Source of the DNA: an uncultured Desulfosoma sp.
Lineage (GTDB): Bacteria; Desulfobacterota; Syntrophobacteria; Syntrophobacterales; DSM-9756
Length of the DNA: 62,242 bases
Direction of reading: 5' to 3'
Assembly (NCBI GenBank): GCA_937960435.1
Contig: CALGPN010000007.1
Span: 1-62,242, forward strand
In this document: in pieces, positions 1-8,630 of the stretch
Layout of the letters: every line of letters starts with the position of its first letter
How positions within the stretch are numbered: the stretch's first letter is position 1
The notes under the pieces: generated by a model
Told to the model about the DNA's origin: nothing
Database searches by the model: none
What the model saw: the letters and a program-made list of their open reading frames with translations, nothing else
Position numbers and translations under genes: made by a program

Positions 1-838
1 GGATGGGCTGAAAGATCCCGTAGTCCAGATAACTCTTGAGGCGGGTCAGGGCCCCCACCATTTCCCGATTCCCGACGCAAAAGCCCACACGCCATCCCGC
101 CATGCTGTAACTCTTGGACATGGAGAAAAACTCCACGGCCACGTCTTTGGCCCCCGGCACCTGCAAAATGCTCGGCGCCTGGTAACCGTCGAACACCAAA
201 TCTGCATAGGCCAGGTCGTGGATGACCATGAGATGATGGTCTTTGGCGAAGGCCACCACCTTTTCGAAAAACGCCAAATCCACCACGGCCGTCGTCGGGT
301 TGTGCGGAAATGAGATGATGAGCATCTTGGGGCGTGGCCACGTTTGTTTGGCCGCGATCTGCAGATCCTCAAAGAAATCCCGTTCCGGGCCGATGGGAAT
401 GGAGCGCAGGTCACCTCCGGCGATGATGACCGAATAGGGGTGGATGGGGTAGGTGGGGTTGGGAGAAAAGACCACATCCCCGGGATTGACCAACGCCAGC
501 ACCAGATGGGACAGGCCTTCTTTGGCCCCGATGGTGACGACGGCTTCCGTTTCGGGGTCCACATCCACATCGTATCGGCGCTTGTACCAATCTGCAATGG
601 CGTGGCGCAGCTTGGTGATCCCTCGGGATGCCGAGTAACGGTGGTTGTGGGGTTTTTGAGCCGCCTCCACAAGCTTGTCCACGATGTGCTGGGGCGTCGG
701 GACGTCCGGATTGCCCATGCCCAGGTCGATAATATCTTCGCCGGCTCGACGCCTTTCCATCTTCAGAGCGTTCACTTGCGCAAAGACGTAAGGCGGCAGG
801 CGGCGCATGCGGGTAAACTGTTCGATGTTGAAATTCAT
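1..838 (-). CDS. alaC: AlaC-type PLP aminotransferase (partial, 3' end cut off)
   Basis: This is the N-terminal 279 codons of a fold-type I PLP aminotransferase; the C-terminus lies beyond base 1. The translation begins [20 protein letters not shown] and contains [25 protein letters not shown], the substrate/PLP segment [24 protein letters not shown] and the Schiff-base lysine region [14 protein letters not shown]. By recall this pattern follows E. coli AlaC (glutamate-pyruvate aminotransferase) closely, and LL-diaminopimelate aminotransferases less closely. The predicted reaction is transamination between alanine/pyruvate and glutamate/2-oxoglutarate in the cytosol. The ATG at 838 is preceded on the minus strand by a GAGGTGAG ribosome site. 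It is sure as an aminotransferase, less sure in substrate. Confidence 0.9.
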   Translation of the reverse strand, partial: MNFNIEQFTRMRRLPPYVFAQVNALKMERRRAGEDIIDLGMGNPDVPTPQHIVDKLVEAAQKPHNHRYSASRGITKLRHAIADWYKRRYDVDVDPETEAVVTIGAKEGLSHLVLALVNPGDVVFSPNPTYPIHPYSVIIAGGDLRSIPIGPERDFFEDLQIAAKQTWPRPKMLIISFPHNPTTAVVDLAFFEKVVAFAKDHHLMVIHDLAYADLVFDGYQAPSILQVPGAKDVAVEFFSMSKSYSMAGWRVGFCVGNREMVGALTRLKSYLDYGIFQPI

Positions 839-893
839 GGGTCTCACCTCGCTTGTAGGAAAGCTAGAAACCTAGAATAGACCGGCGCCGTTG

Positions 894-1895
894 TCAAAAA
901 AAAGATGCCGACAACGCCCGAAGGCGATCAAGCGAACGGCGGTGCGCCTCCTGCAAATCGCCGTGACGCCGGATGGCGTCGCTCAGAGCTCGTGCCAGAA
1001 TTTCGGCACTGTGTTCATCTTGGCAGACCAGCAGACCATCCACCGTCCCCAGGAGACAACGGCGCACGATCGTTTCGGGTTCGTATCGGCCGCCGACGGC
1101 CTTCATATCCAAATCGTCGGAAAAAAGAACACCGCCGAAGCCCCAAGCGTCGCGCAACACTTCCTTGTTGATTTTCACCGAAAGGGTGCCGGGCCAGTCG
1201 GCATCCCAGAACCTGTAGACCGCATGGGAGGTCATCACCGCGCGCACCCCGCAGGTCACCGCCTTTTGAAAAGGCAACAGATCTTGGTGGGCCTTTTCGG
1301 CACTGTCCTCGTCGAGCATGGGAAGCCGCTCATGGGGATCGAGGTGCGCGACGCCGAGTCCCGGGAAATGCTTGGCTGTTGCGGCCACGCCATGTTTTTG
1401 CAAAGCCTGAACCCATAAAGCTCCGAGGCGGGCGACCCTCTCGGGGACTTTTCCCAGACTTCGGGATCCGAGAAAATGGGTGCGAGGGTCCTCGACCACG
1501 TCGAGCACCGGAGCAAAATTCACCTGAATGCCCAAACGATGAAGGCCTTGCGCGGTTTCAGCCACCACGCGGGCAACGGCCTCCTCACCCTTTTCGGCAA
1601 GTTCCAAAGCCGCCGGGGCCGGGCCGAGGATTGCGGATAGTCTTTGTACAGTGCCGCCTTCTTCGTCTACGGCCCACAGAAACCTGCGGCCGAGTTCGGC
1701 GCGAGCCCATGCATCGGCTTCCCGGATGAGATCGTTCAGTTGCTCGGCATTCTCAATGTTTCGGCGAAAAAGAACCAAGCCTCCAGGCCGCAAAGCGCGC
1801 AGTCGGGCACGGAGCGTTTCCGTCCACGTAGTGCCGTAAAATCCCACAAAGAGGTGTTGTCCCGAGGTGTCTTGGCCGTCGTCAACAGGGGTCAT
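894..1895 (-). CDS. nagZ: Glycoside hydrolase family 3 beta-N-acetylglucosaminidase NagZ
   Basis: This is a 333-residue single-domain GH3 protein, the usual size for NagZ. It has the KHFPG motif at about residues 175-179, the LDPHERLP loop carrying the Asp186/His188 dyad typical of NagZ, and LFSDDLDM at about 257-264 with the nucleophilic aspartate. NagZ removes N-acetylglucosamine from muropeptides in the cytosol during cell-wall recycling. I took the ATG at 1895. A longer reading to a TTG at 2015 adds 40 residues unlike the family and would reach into the upstream region of the divergent gene. The neighbour on the other strand is a sugar nucleotidyltransferase followed by an anomeric sugar kinase, consistent with a recycling role. 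Confidence 0.9.
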   Translation of the reverse strand: MTPVDDGQDTSGQHLFVGFYGTTWTETLRARLRALRPGGLVLFRRNIENAEQLNDLIREADAWARAELGRRFLWAVDEEGGTVQRLSAILGPAPAALELAEKGEEAVARVVAETAQGLHRLGIQVNFAPVLDVVEDPRTHFLGSRSLGKVPERVARLGALWVQALQKHGVAATAKHFPGLGVAHLDPHERLPMLDEDSAEKAHQDLLPFQKAVTCGVRAVMTSHAVYRFWDADWPGTLSVKINKEVLRDAWGFGGVLFSDDLDMKAVGGRYEPETIVRRCLLGTVDGLLVCQDEHSAEILARALSDAIRRHGDLQEAHRRSLDRLRALSASFF

Positions 1896-2043
1896 GGATT
1901 TTGTTTGAAGGATTTTGGGAGTCCCCTTACCATCAAAGGCGGCGGCACCCAGAGGCCGACCGTCGCACACATGGTGACGAAAAAGCAATTTCGACCAAGA
2001 ACAACCCGCTGTCAAGAGATTGCCGAGATGGGAGGGGCCTTTC

Positions 2044-3084
2044 GTGCATTTGATGATCCTTGCAGCCGGCTATGGGACGCGTCTTCGCCCTTTAAGCGAT
2101 GTGCGCCCCAAACCGTTGTGCCCCGTTTGGGGCGAACCGCTTGTGGAACGGTGGATTCGACAGGCGGATCGGGAAGGCTTTGAGCGGGTGGTGATCAACG
2201 CCCATCACATGCCGCAGATGCTTCTGGAGTATGTGCAAAAGCAAAAAAGGTCGATCCCTGTTCATGTGATCGTGGAAAAACAGATCCTGGGTACCGGCGG
2301 GGGGGTGCGACACGCTTTGGATCTTCTCGGGGACGAGCCTTTTGTGGTGGTGAATGGCGACGTGGCGGCCGACGTGTCCTTGAGGCGCCTTCGCGAGCAG
2401 CACGAAATCCAAGGGGCTCCCGTGACCATGCTGCTGTGCCGCACCGGGCGCTTCGATTCCGTCATCGTCAATTCAAGCCGCAGCCGTGTCTTGGGATTTT
2501 CCCTCGAGGCGCGCCGCTCGGCACACGCGTGCCCGGATTCGGGGCGACAAACGGATCGGGACCTATGGACCTTCTCGGGCATTCAGGTCATCGATCCCTC
2601 ATGGTTACGACCCCTTCCCCAAGGCCGGTCTTTCCATATCATCGATCTCTACCGGGAATGGATCGGTCGAGGAATACTGCCGGCGGCGGTGTGCTGCGAA
2701 AAACTCTGGTGGCGGGACGTTGGGGCGCTCGATGTCTATTGGGATCTCCATGCCGCACATGATCGCCACCTTCAGCTTGGCCCATCCTTTCTCGGGATTC
2801 CGCCATCGGGCGTGTGGGTCCATCCTTCGGTCCGACTGGCCTCTTCCGCCCTTTTGGCGGGGGGGGTCGTCCTGGGAGAAGGGAGCGCCGTCGGCGAAGA
2901 ATGCGTCCTTCGAAACGTGGTGGTGTGGGATCGGTGTGTCATCGAGCCGGGGAGCGTGTTGGAAAACTGCATCGTCACGGACGGCGCCGTCGTCTCCGGT
3001 CGGCATTGCGGTAAAATCTTTCTCCCCACTGGGGAAAGCGTTCCTTTCAATGAAGGAGGTGCGCCCGGACTTTCCGGCAACTGA
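2044..3084 (+). CDS. Sugar-1-phosphate nucleotidyltransferase (MurU/GMPP-like)
   Basis: This 346-residue NTP-transferase opens with the signature LAAGYGTRLRPLSDVRPKPL that binds nucleotide and Mg2+, followed by GTGGGVRHAL and VVNGDV. The C-terminal part (from about residue 255) has left-handed beta-helix-type hexapeptide repeats (VHPSVRL, GVVLGEGSAVG). Pseudomonas MurU lacks that tail, so the substrate could be MurNAc/GlcNAc-1-phosphate, mannose-1-phosphate or another hexose phosphate. The GTG at 2044 has GGAGGGG six bases upstream; an earlier in-frame TTG at 2020 has none. It precedes an anomeric-kinase-like gene and diverges from nagZ, and this context is the reason for suggesting MurU. Family assignment is firm and substrate is inferred. 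Confidence 0.82.
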   Translation: MHLMILAAGYGTRLRPLSDVRPKPLCPVWGEPLVERWIRQADREGFERVVINAHHMPQMLLEYVQKQKRSIPVHVIVEKQILGTGGGVRHALDLLGDEPFVVVNGDVAADVSLRRLREQHEIQGAPVTMLLCRTGRFDSVIVNSSRSRVLGFSLEARRSAHACPDSGRQTDRDLWTFSGIQVIDPSWLRPLPQGRSFHIIDLYREWIGRGILPAAVCCEKLWWRDVGALDVYWDLHAAHDRHLQLGPSFLGIPPSGVWVHPSVRLASSALLAGGVVLGEGSAVGEECVLRNVVVWDRCVIEPGSVLENCIVTDGAVVSGRHCGKIFLPTGESVPFNEGGAPGLSGN

Positions 3085-3103
3085 TCAATCCCCGGGCGCA
3101 CCT
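3057..3103 (+). terminator. Strong hairpin overlapping the end of the nucleotidyltransferase gene
   Basis: AGGTGCGCCCGG at 3057-3068 pairs perfectly with CCGGGCGCACCT at 3092-3103, a 12-bp stem with a loop of about 23 nt that contains the stop codon. The following bases are moderately T-rich (TTTGGTTTTACG). It may attenuate transcription before the kinase gene, but the uridine tract is imperfect. Confidence 0.5.
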
Positions 3104-3213
3104 TTGGTTTTACGTTTCGGACCCGATTTTGACTTCGTTGGAAGGATCTTTGGCTTTTCGACATGGTTCCCGCACTAAACGACTTCTGGGAAATCAAAAG
3201 CTGAGGGAAGTTT

Positions 3214-4320
3214 GTGGCTCGAAAATTTCTTCAAGGTGCCGACATGGGCATGGACGCCGTCTTCGACTGTGTGAGGAGGTGGGGCTATGACCTTTCTTCG
3301 GGGAATTTCGAACCCCTGGCCGGGGATGGATCGGATCGGCGCTTTTTCAGGTTTTCCGATGGGCACCGCCGTTTCGTCATCCTCATAAGCCCTAGGAAAA
3401 AAGAACCGGTGGACGAAAACGACGCCGTCTGGCACATCGGGAGGCATCTGCGCCGGGTTGGTGTGCCGGTTCCCGAATTGCTTCACGGCGATCCCCGCCA
3501 GGGCGTTTTTGCTTTTCAAGATCTCGGGTCCATCCACCTCTATGATCTTGTTCGAAACGAGGCGGCTGGCGCCGATCTTTTGGACCTCTACCGTCAGGCC
3601 GTCCTGCTACTTATGCGATGCCATCGGAAGGCTCGGGAGGGCTTTTCTCCCGAGTGGTGTCACGACGGGATCCGCTATGACCCCGATTTTGTCTACGAAA
3701 GGGAATTGCTCTATTTTCGGCGTGCTTTTCTGGAAGGGTTTTTGGGGCTTGAGCGAATCCCTGTGGAAGTGGATGACGATTTCAAAAGACTGGCGGAAAG
3801 AGCGGGAGAAGATCGCGGCGACCTGGTGTTTCATAGGGATTTTCAGAGCCGAAATCTCATGGTTTGTGAAGGATCGCTCTGGGTGATCGATTTTCAGGGA
3901 ATGCGTTTCGGCCCACCGGAATACGATCTGGCGGCCCTGCTTTTGGACCCTTACGCGAGGCTGCCCGTGTCGATGAGAGACGACCTCTTGAGGTTCTACC
4001 GGCGTGAGTCCCAAGACTTTCTCGGGGGCGGGGAAAGCCGGTTCGTCGCTCGCTTCAGTGCGGTCGCGCTCTGCCGGTGTTTTCAATGTCTTGCGGCTTT
4101 CGCTTTCCTTGGGGGGGTCAAAGGCAAAGATGGGTTTTTGGAACACATCCCTGCGGGGTGGAACCGGGTGCTGGAACTTCTCAACGGTTTTCCCGATTTG
4201 GCCGTCCCCCATCTGCGCCGTTATGTGAACCGGCTGGCTTCCGATGCGGAGATGAAAGCCCGCCTTTTTCGCCTCCATTGCGAGGAGCTTCAGCCCGGGT
4301 CAAGGCAGAGGGCACCGTAG
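3214..4320 (+). CDS. AmgK-like anomeric sugar kinase (APH/phosphotransferase fold)
   Basis: This 368-residue protein of the aminoglycoside-phosphotransferase/choline-kinase fold resembles AmgK, which phosphorylates N-acetylmuramate and N-acetylglucosamine at C1. The catalytic loop reads LVFHRDFQSRNLMV (HxDxxxxN) and is followed by the metal-binding VIDFQGMRFGPPEYDLAALL, a layout typical of the AmgK group. A glycine-rich nucleotide-binding segment (LAGDGSDRRFFRF) lies near residue 45. The GTG at 3214 follows GAGGGAAG closely; ATGs at 3244 and 3250 are alternatives. It follows a sugar-1-phosphate nucleotidyltransferase, so together they could convert a free sugar to UDP-sugar, bypassing de novo synthesis as AmgK-MurU do in Pseudomonas. 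The substrate is inferred. Confidence 0.75.
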   Translation: MARKFLQGADMGMDAVFDCVRRWGYDLSSGNFEPLAGDGSDRRFFRFSDGHRRFVILISPRKKEPVDENDAVWHIGRHLRRVGVPVPELLHGDPRQGVFAFQDLGSIHLYDLVRNEAAGADLLDLYRQAVLLLMRCHRKAREGFSPEWCHDGIRYDPDFVYERELLYFRRAFLEGFLGLERIPVEVDDDFKRLAERAGEDRGDLVFHRDFQSRNLMVCEGSLWVIDFQGMRFGPPEYDLAALLLDPYARLPVSMRDDLLRFYRRESQDFLGGGESRFVARFSAVALCRCFQCLAAFAFLGGVKGKDGFLEHIPAGWNRVLELLNGFPDLAVPHLRRYVNRLASDAEMKARLFRLHCEELQPGSRQRAP

Positions 4321-4372
4321 CCTTCAAGTCGGTTCTAAAGGTACCGGGCGGACGCTGCGATCTCCGATGACT

Positions 4373-5083
4373 TCAATCTCCCATAAGATCCACAAACGTT
4401 TTGTTTGTGGACCGGATGAGGTCCATCAGAGGGATGAAATTTTCCACATCCCGAGGGGTGATGCCCTCGGTGGCGGCAAAGAGGTCTTTTCGAAAACGTT
4501 TTCTGTGCCCGACGAAAACCAGAAGGTCGCCGTCGTAGGTTTCCATGATCCCGTTGATGACCTCGGCAGTGAAACGATTGCGTACGGGAAGGGCTTGGTC
4601 TATGAGCGGCTCCGGGGCTTCCACTTGATAGGCGTGGATAAGTTCGTAATCGAAATCGCGGCCGGGATACCGCGGAATGCGCTGTTTGATCAGTTCGACG
4701 GGTGTGCGCATCATGTCGGTTTCCACAGCAAAGGCCACATCGCCCACGTAAGGATAGACGCCGATCAAGTCTCCCGATGGCGAAAGGATTTCCCCAGGTG
4801 CGCCGTCGGCGAAATGGACCGGCACAGAGCCGTGATGAAGAGCATAGACGAGGGCCGCGAGGGTTCCCACGTCCCCTCGGCGCAAAAGAGTTTGTTGTTT
4901 CTGATGCACGACAAAATCTTCCGAAAAAAGTTCGGAGGCCGTTCGCATCTGCACCAGCGTGCTGAAAGTGATGGGGTTTTCATCCAAAGCGAGGCGTCCT
5001 GGAGCCCAGGCTTCCAAAAGCGAGAGCACTTTGTGGAAAAGATCTACCCCTCGCTCGGTTCCGATGGCGGAAAAACGTTCCAT
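4373..5083 (-). CDS. Conserved-looking hypothetical protein (236 aa)
   Basis: I do not recognise this protein. It is a soluble, acidic 236-residue chain with no signal peptide or membrane segment and no cysteine cluster. It has coding-like GC3 and a GGAAAGGA ribosome site about nine bases before the ATG at 5083. The sequence alternates short hydrophobic stretches (IGVYPYVGDVAFAV, DGDLLVFVGHRKRF) compatible with a mixed alpha/beta fold. It ends convergently 52 bases from the kinase gene stop and its start lies 95 bases from the divergent apbE. No function is proposed. Confidence 0.7.
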   Translation of the reverse strand: MERFSAIGTERGVDLFHKVLSLLEAWAPGRLALDENPITFSTLVQMRTASELFSEDFVVHQKQQTLLRRGDVGTLAALVYALHHGSVPVHFADGAPGEILSPSGDLIGVYPYVGDVAFAVETDMMRTPVELIKQRIPRYPGRDFDYELIHAYQVEAPEPLIDQALPVRNRFTAEVINGIMETYDGDLLVFVGHRKRFRKDLFAATEGITPRDVENFIPLMDLIRSTNKTFVDLMGD

Positions 5084-5178
5084 GCGTTTGATCCTTTCCG
5101 TGGGTGTTGAGATAGCTGATGGCTCGAAACGGGTCGCCCTAAAGACCTCGACCCCTTCTGTTCTGGAAGCGCATCACC

Positions 5179-6252
5179 ATGTGGTTTCATAAGATGAAAA
5201 CAGCACCTTTCGCAAGAAGACTTCTGTGGCTTCTCGCCCCGGTTTTGGCCCTTTCATGCGGCCCCCGGAAGGATGTGTACAGAGTAACCAAGCCGCTCAT
5301 GGGGACCGTGGTGGAAGTGAGCGTTGTTTCGGCGGACGCGCCACACGCCTACGGCGCCCTGCAAGCCGCCTTCGACGAAGTGGCGCGCCTGGAGGCGATG
5401 ATGAGCGCTTTTCGAGAGGACAGCGAGCTCAGCCGGTTGAACCGGGAAGGTTCTATGCATCCCGTCAAAGTCTCGCCGGAACTGTTTCAGGTGATCGCCA
5501 TGTCCCTTTCCCTTTCGCAAACGACGCGGGGGGCTTTCGACATCACGGTGGCACCGCTGATGAGGCTCTGGTCCCGTGCCGCGCGGGACAAAATTCTGCC
5601 TTCCCCGAGTGAAATCGAGGACGCCCTGCGTCGGGTCGGCTCCCGGCATGTCGTCATCTCCTCGCAGGAGCACACGGTTTCTTTTGCCGTAAAGGGCATG
5701 GCCTTGGATTTGGGAGGCATCGCCAAAGGGTATGCCGTCGACCGGGCCGTCGCGGTGCTCAAGGAGCGCGGCATCGAAGCCGCTTTGGTCAATGGGGGGG
5801 GAGATGTCTTTGCCTATGGGGTGAAGCCAGGCAACCAACCGTGGCGCGTCGGCATGAGGCATCCGCGAAACCCCCAAGCGCTTCTCGCCGCACTGCCCTT
5901 GGCGGAGAAAGCCGTCGTCACTTCGGGCGACTATGAGCGGTACTTTTGGGTGGAGGGAAAACGCTACAGCCATATCGTCGACCCTCGAAAGGGACTGACG
6001 GCCGCAAAAACCGCGAGCGTCACCGTGGTGGCCTCCAGCGCTGCCTATGCCGACGGCCTGGCCACGGGTGTTTTGGTCCTCGGGCCCGAAGAGGGCCTCG
6101 CCCTGGTTGACTCCCTTCCCCATGTGGAGGCAGCCGTCGTGACGGAAGGAGGCCGGGGCGAATTGGAGTTGCGCGTTTCAAGTGGCTTTCGACGTGTGTG
6201 CCCGCTTGATGAGCGCGATCTTGCCGCCCAAGGCGTGAGGCTCGTGGAATAA
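5179..6252 (+). CDS. apbE: FAD:protein FMN transferase (ApbE), lipoprotein
   Basis: ApbE transfers FMN from FAD onto a threonine in subunits such as NqrB and NqrC. The 357-residue product has a lipoprotein signal with lipobox LALSC (Cys27), so it should be anchored facing the periplasm. Family hallmarks are MGTVVEV near residue 41, DLGGIAKGYAVD at about 177-188, VNGGGDVFAYG at about 204-214 and the late SHIVDPRKG motif. The ATG at 5179 gives the longest signal peptide; an ATG at 5194 is possible. It sits just beyond the 3' side of the nqr operon and convergent with it. Its likely substrates, the flavinylation threonines of NqrB and NqrC, are encoded there. Confidence 0.94.
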   Translation: MWFHKMKTAPFARRLLWLLAPVLALSCGPRKDVYRVTKPLMGTVVEVSVVSADAPHAYGALQAAFDEVARLEAMMSAFREDSELSRLNREGSMHPVKVSPELFQVIAMSLSLSQTTRGAFDITVAPLMRLWSRAARDKILPSPSEIEDALRRVGSRHVVISSQEHTVSFAVKGMALDLGGIAKGYAVDRAVAVLKERGIEAALVNGGGDVFAYGVKPGNQPWRVGMRHPRNPQALLAALPLAEKAVVTSGDYERYFWVEGKRYSHIVDPRKGLTAAKTASVTVVASSAAYADGLATGVLVLGPEEGLALVDSLPHVEAAVVTEGGRGELELRVSSGFRRVCPLDERDLAAQGVRLVE

Positions 6253-6380
6253 GGGAAATCCCAAGCTGTGAGGCCATGGGCGAAAGCGCACTTTCAGGTG
6301 TCGGCCGCCTTCGCCGACTCCAGGCGAGGGACTTTATGAGGGTGTGTAGTCCCGAGACGGGAAACCCGGGCCAAAACCGC

Positions 6381-6857
6381 TCACTGGGCCCGCACGGCGC
6401 ATAGGGCCGCGACCTTCTCCGGGTCTAGACGGTAAGGGCTGCCACGGCCCTGGTAAAACCCATGGGCTTCGATCATGTGGAGCGAAAGATCGGTCCACTG
6501 AAGCGTTTCGCCGGTATCCAGCCGCTCCAAGCGCACATGGGTCTTGGCATAAAGGCCCGGGTGTCCCCAAGGGCAGGGGAGACGCCCGCGAAAGTCTTCA
6601 AGTTGCACGCGCCACAATTCTTCCACCACCACGGGGCCCCCAAAAGCGCGCTTGGCCGCATCTGTAAAAGCTCGCAGTCGAGCGGCGATGGCCTCGTGGG
6701 TGAGTCCCAAAGCCTTGACGGTGCGATCGTCTTCCGTGAGGATGGTGACCAGCGGTCTCGGATCCCCGGCGAGATAGCCGTGGGCGTCTCCGGAGCGACG
6801 CATTCGGCTTTCGACGGCATCCAGCACAGGGCTTTGATAAACAGGGTATCGTCCCAT
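6381..6857 (-). CDS. Hypothetical protein downstream of nqrF (158 aa)
   Basis: This 158-residue soluble protein of unknown function starts 43 bases after the nqrF stop on the same strand. An AAGGAG site precedes its ATG, so it probably belongs to the nqr transcript. It has no membrane segment or cysteine cluster. It contains an aromatic-rich central stretch (WGHPGLYAKTHVRLERL) and a late DLSLHMIEAHGF. Co-transcription suggests an accessory or unrelated passenger role, and I cannot choose. Its stop is 128 bases from the convergent apbE stop. Confidence 0.65.
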   Translation of the reverse strand: MGRYPVYQSPVLDAVESRMRRSGDAHGYLAGDPRPLVTILTEDDRTVKALGLTHEAIAARLRAFTDAAKRAFGGPVVVEELWRVQLEDFRGRLPCPWGHPGLYAKTHVRLERLDTGETLQWTDLSLHMIEAHGFYQGRGSPYRLDPEKVAALCAVRAQ

Positions 6858-6900
6858 GTTTGACCGGCTCCTTGCTTCGGCTTGCTGTTTTCGGGCCGTG

Positions 6901-8004
6901 TCAATTGAACTTGTCGAAAAAGATCCGATCTTCCGTTAGGCCGCGTTGCGTGAGCAGTTTCACCGCAGCGTCGATCATCAACGGATTCCCGCAAAGATAC
7001 GCTTCCATCTGAGACCCGTCCTTCACATCCCGAGCCACCGCGTCGGTGACGAAACCCGTCTCTCCGTCCCACTGATCATCAGGTAGAGGCTGCGAAAGGA
7101 CCGGAACGTAGCGGAAACGCGGGAGCTTTTGGGCCAGTTCTCGGATTTCTTCCTGATAGAAAAGATCCGCGCGGCTTTTAACGCCGAAATAGAGCGTGCA
7201 GGGGCGATCGATTCCTTCATCGGCCATTTGATAAAGGATCGACATCAGAGGGGCGAGGCCGGAACCCGTGCCGATCATGATCATTTCACGATCTGAAGGG
7301 CGCAGGTAGAAATCACCGTACGGTCCGTTGATGCGAACCTCTTGCCCTTCCTTGAGAAGGGTGTGGATGTAGGTCGTGGCGACACCGCGTTCGACTCGCG
7401 TGATGACCAGCTTGATTTCACTTTTGAGGCGAGCTGGCGATGCGATGGAATAGGCTCGATAGACGGGTTCCGGCGAGCCGGCATATTCGGGCACGTAAAA
7501 CTGGATGAACTGTCCGGGTTTGAAAACGATTTCCGAAGGATCCAAGAGCTTGAGATGGACTTCCTTGATCGAAGGCGTCAAAGGCCTCAAGCCGACGACC
7601 CGGGTGCGAAACTCTTTGATCAGGAAAAAGGCCTCAGGAATGTGAATGACGATGTTCGTGCGCACTCGAACCTGGCACGAAAGTCGCGTCCCGTTGGCCG
7701 TTTCCTCGGCGTTCAAGTACGGGGTCTCCGTGGGCAGCAACGGACCGCCGCCCTCGAGAACCCTCACTTTGCACAGCCCGCAGCTGCCTCGGCCCCCGCA
7801 AGCCGACGGAATGAAAATGCCTTGGTCCATGAGCGTCCCCAGGAGGCGCCCTCCGCCCTTGACGCTCAATTCTTTGGCCCCATCGTTGATGGAAATCCGA
7901 CACGGCCCATAATCGGTAAAGACGGCGTGCGCCGCCTCCAACAGCAGGGCCAGGAGGGCACACAAGCCGCTCAGAGTCAGCAGTCCCAGCACCAAGGTTC
8001 CCAT
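6901..8004 (-). CDS. nqrF: Na+-translocating NADH:quinone reductase subunit F
   Basis: NqrF takes electrons from NADH to FAD and then to a [2Fe-2S] cluster at the cytosolic face. The 367-residue product has one N-terminal membrane helix (about residues 2-25). A ferredoxin domain follows with Cys69, Cys75, Cys78 and Cys110, matching the Vibrio NqrF spacing. The reductase half has the FAD motif RAYSIA, the NAD motif GTGSGLAPL and the terminal YLCGNPLM...FFDKFN. It is shorter than the about 407 residues usual in Vibrio. A GAGG site precedes the ATG at 8004, ten bases after the nqrE stop. This subunit, absent from Rnf complexes, identifies the cluster as Nqr and not Rnf. Confidence 0.94.
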   Translation of the reverse strand: MGTLVLGLLTLSGLCALLALLLEAAHAVFTDYGPCRISINDGAKELSVKGGGRLLGTLMDQGIFIPSACGGRGSCGLCKVRVLEGGGPLLPTETPYLNAEETANGTRLSCQVRVRTNIVIHIPEAFFLIKEFRTRVVGLRPLTPSIKEVHLKLLDPSEIVFKPGQFIQFYVPEYAGSPEPVYRAYSIASPARLKSEIKLVITRVERGVATTYIHTLLKEGQEVRINGPYGDFYLRPSDREMIMIGTGSGLAPLMSILYQMADEGIDRPCTLYFGVKSRADLFYQEEIRELAQKLPRFRYVPVLSQPLPDDQWDGETGFVTDAVARDVKDGSQMEAYLCGNPLMIDAAVKLLTQRGLTEDRIFFDKFN

Positions 8005-8014
8005 GAACGCCGCC

Positions 8015-8608
8015 TCACCCGACGTGGATCATGCCGCTGAAAGCCATGAAAGAAAGGGCCATGAGTCCGGCCACAATGAGACTGATGCCCGGGCCTTCTA
8101 GGGCCTTGGGAATAGGGGCTTTTTTGATTTTCTCCCGGATGCCGGCCAATGCCGTGATGGCCAAAAGCCATCCCAGGCCGCCCCCGAAGCCGTAGGCCAC
8201 CGACTGAATAAAGTTGTATTTTCGAATAACCATAAACAGGCACACGCCGAGAATGGCGCAATTGACGGTGATCAGCGGCAAGAAAACCCCAAGAACCACA
8301 TAGAAGCGCGGGGAGTAACGGTCAATGAGCATTTCCACGAGCTGCACGAAGGCCGCAATGACGATGATGAACGCAATGAAGCGAAAGTGGACCAAATCGA
8401 AAGGGACCAACAGGTAATGGTAGACGAGGTAGTTCAAGGCGGTGGTGCAGGTCATGACAAAGGTCACGGCCGTCCCGAGGCCGACGGCCGACGGCAGTTC
8501 CCGAGAAATGGCCAAGAAAGAGCACATCCCCAGAAAGTTGGCCAAAAGGATGTTGTTGGTAAAAATCGACGCAAAAAAAATCACCGGGGCATTCAAGGAA
8601 CTTTCCAT
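8015..8608 (-). CDS. nqrE: Na+-NQR subunit E
   Basis: This 197-residue hydrophobic protein has about six membrane helices. It shows the NqrE signatures NFLGMCSFLAIS, FLPLITVNCAILG, YGFGGGLGWLLAI and ALAGIREK. NqrE and NqrD form the membrane pair that shares a [2Fe-2S] centre between symmetric half-channels in the Na+ pump. I used the ATG at 8608, matching the family start; an upstream extension in the same frame overlaps nqrD and does not resemble the family. It is the fourth gene of an uninterrupted five-gene minus-strand run. Confidence 0.94.
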   Translation of the reverse strand: MESSLNAPVIFFASIFTNNILLANFLGMCSFLAISRELPSAVGLGTAVTFVMTCTTALNYLVYHYLLVPFDLVHFRFIAFIIVIAAFVQLVEMLIDRYSPRFYVVLGVFLPLITVNCAILGVCLFMVIRKYNFIQSVAYGFGGGLGWLLAITALAGIREKIKKAPIPKALEGPGISLIVAGLMALSFMAFSGMIHVG

Positions 8609-8630
8609 GGCGTTTCCCTCGGCACCACGA

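Noticed and set aside
4390-4412. Inverted repeat TCCACAAAC/GTTTGTGGA as a terminator of the AmgK-like gene
   Set aside because: It lies within the end of the convergent coding sequence and is not followed by a T-run.
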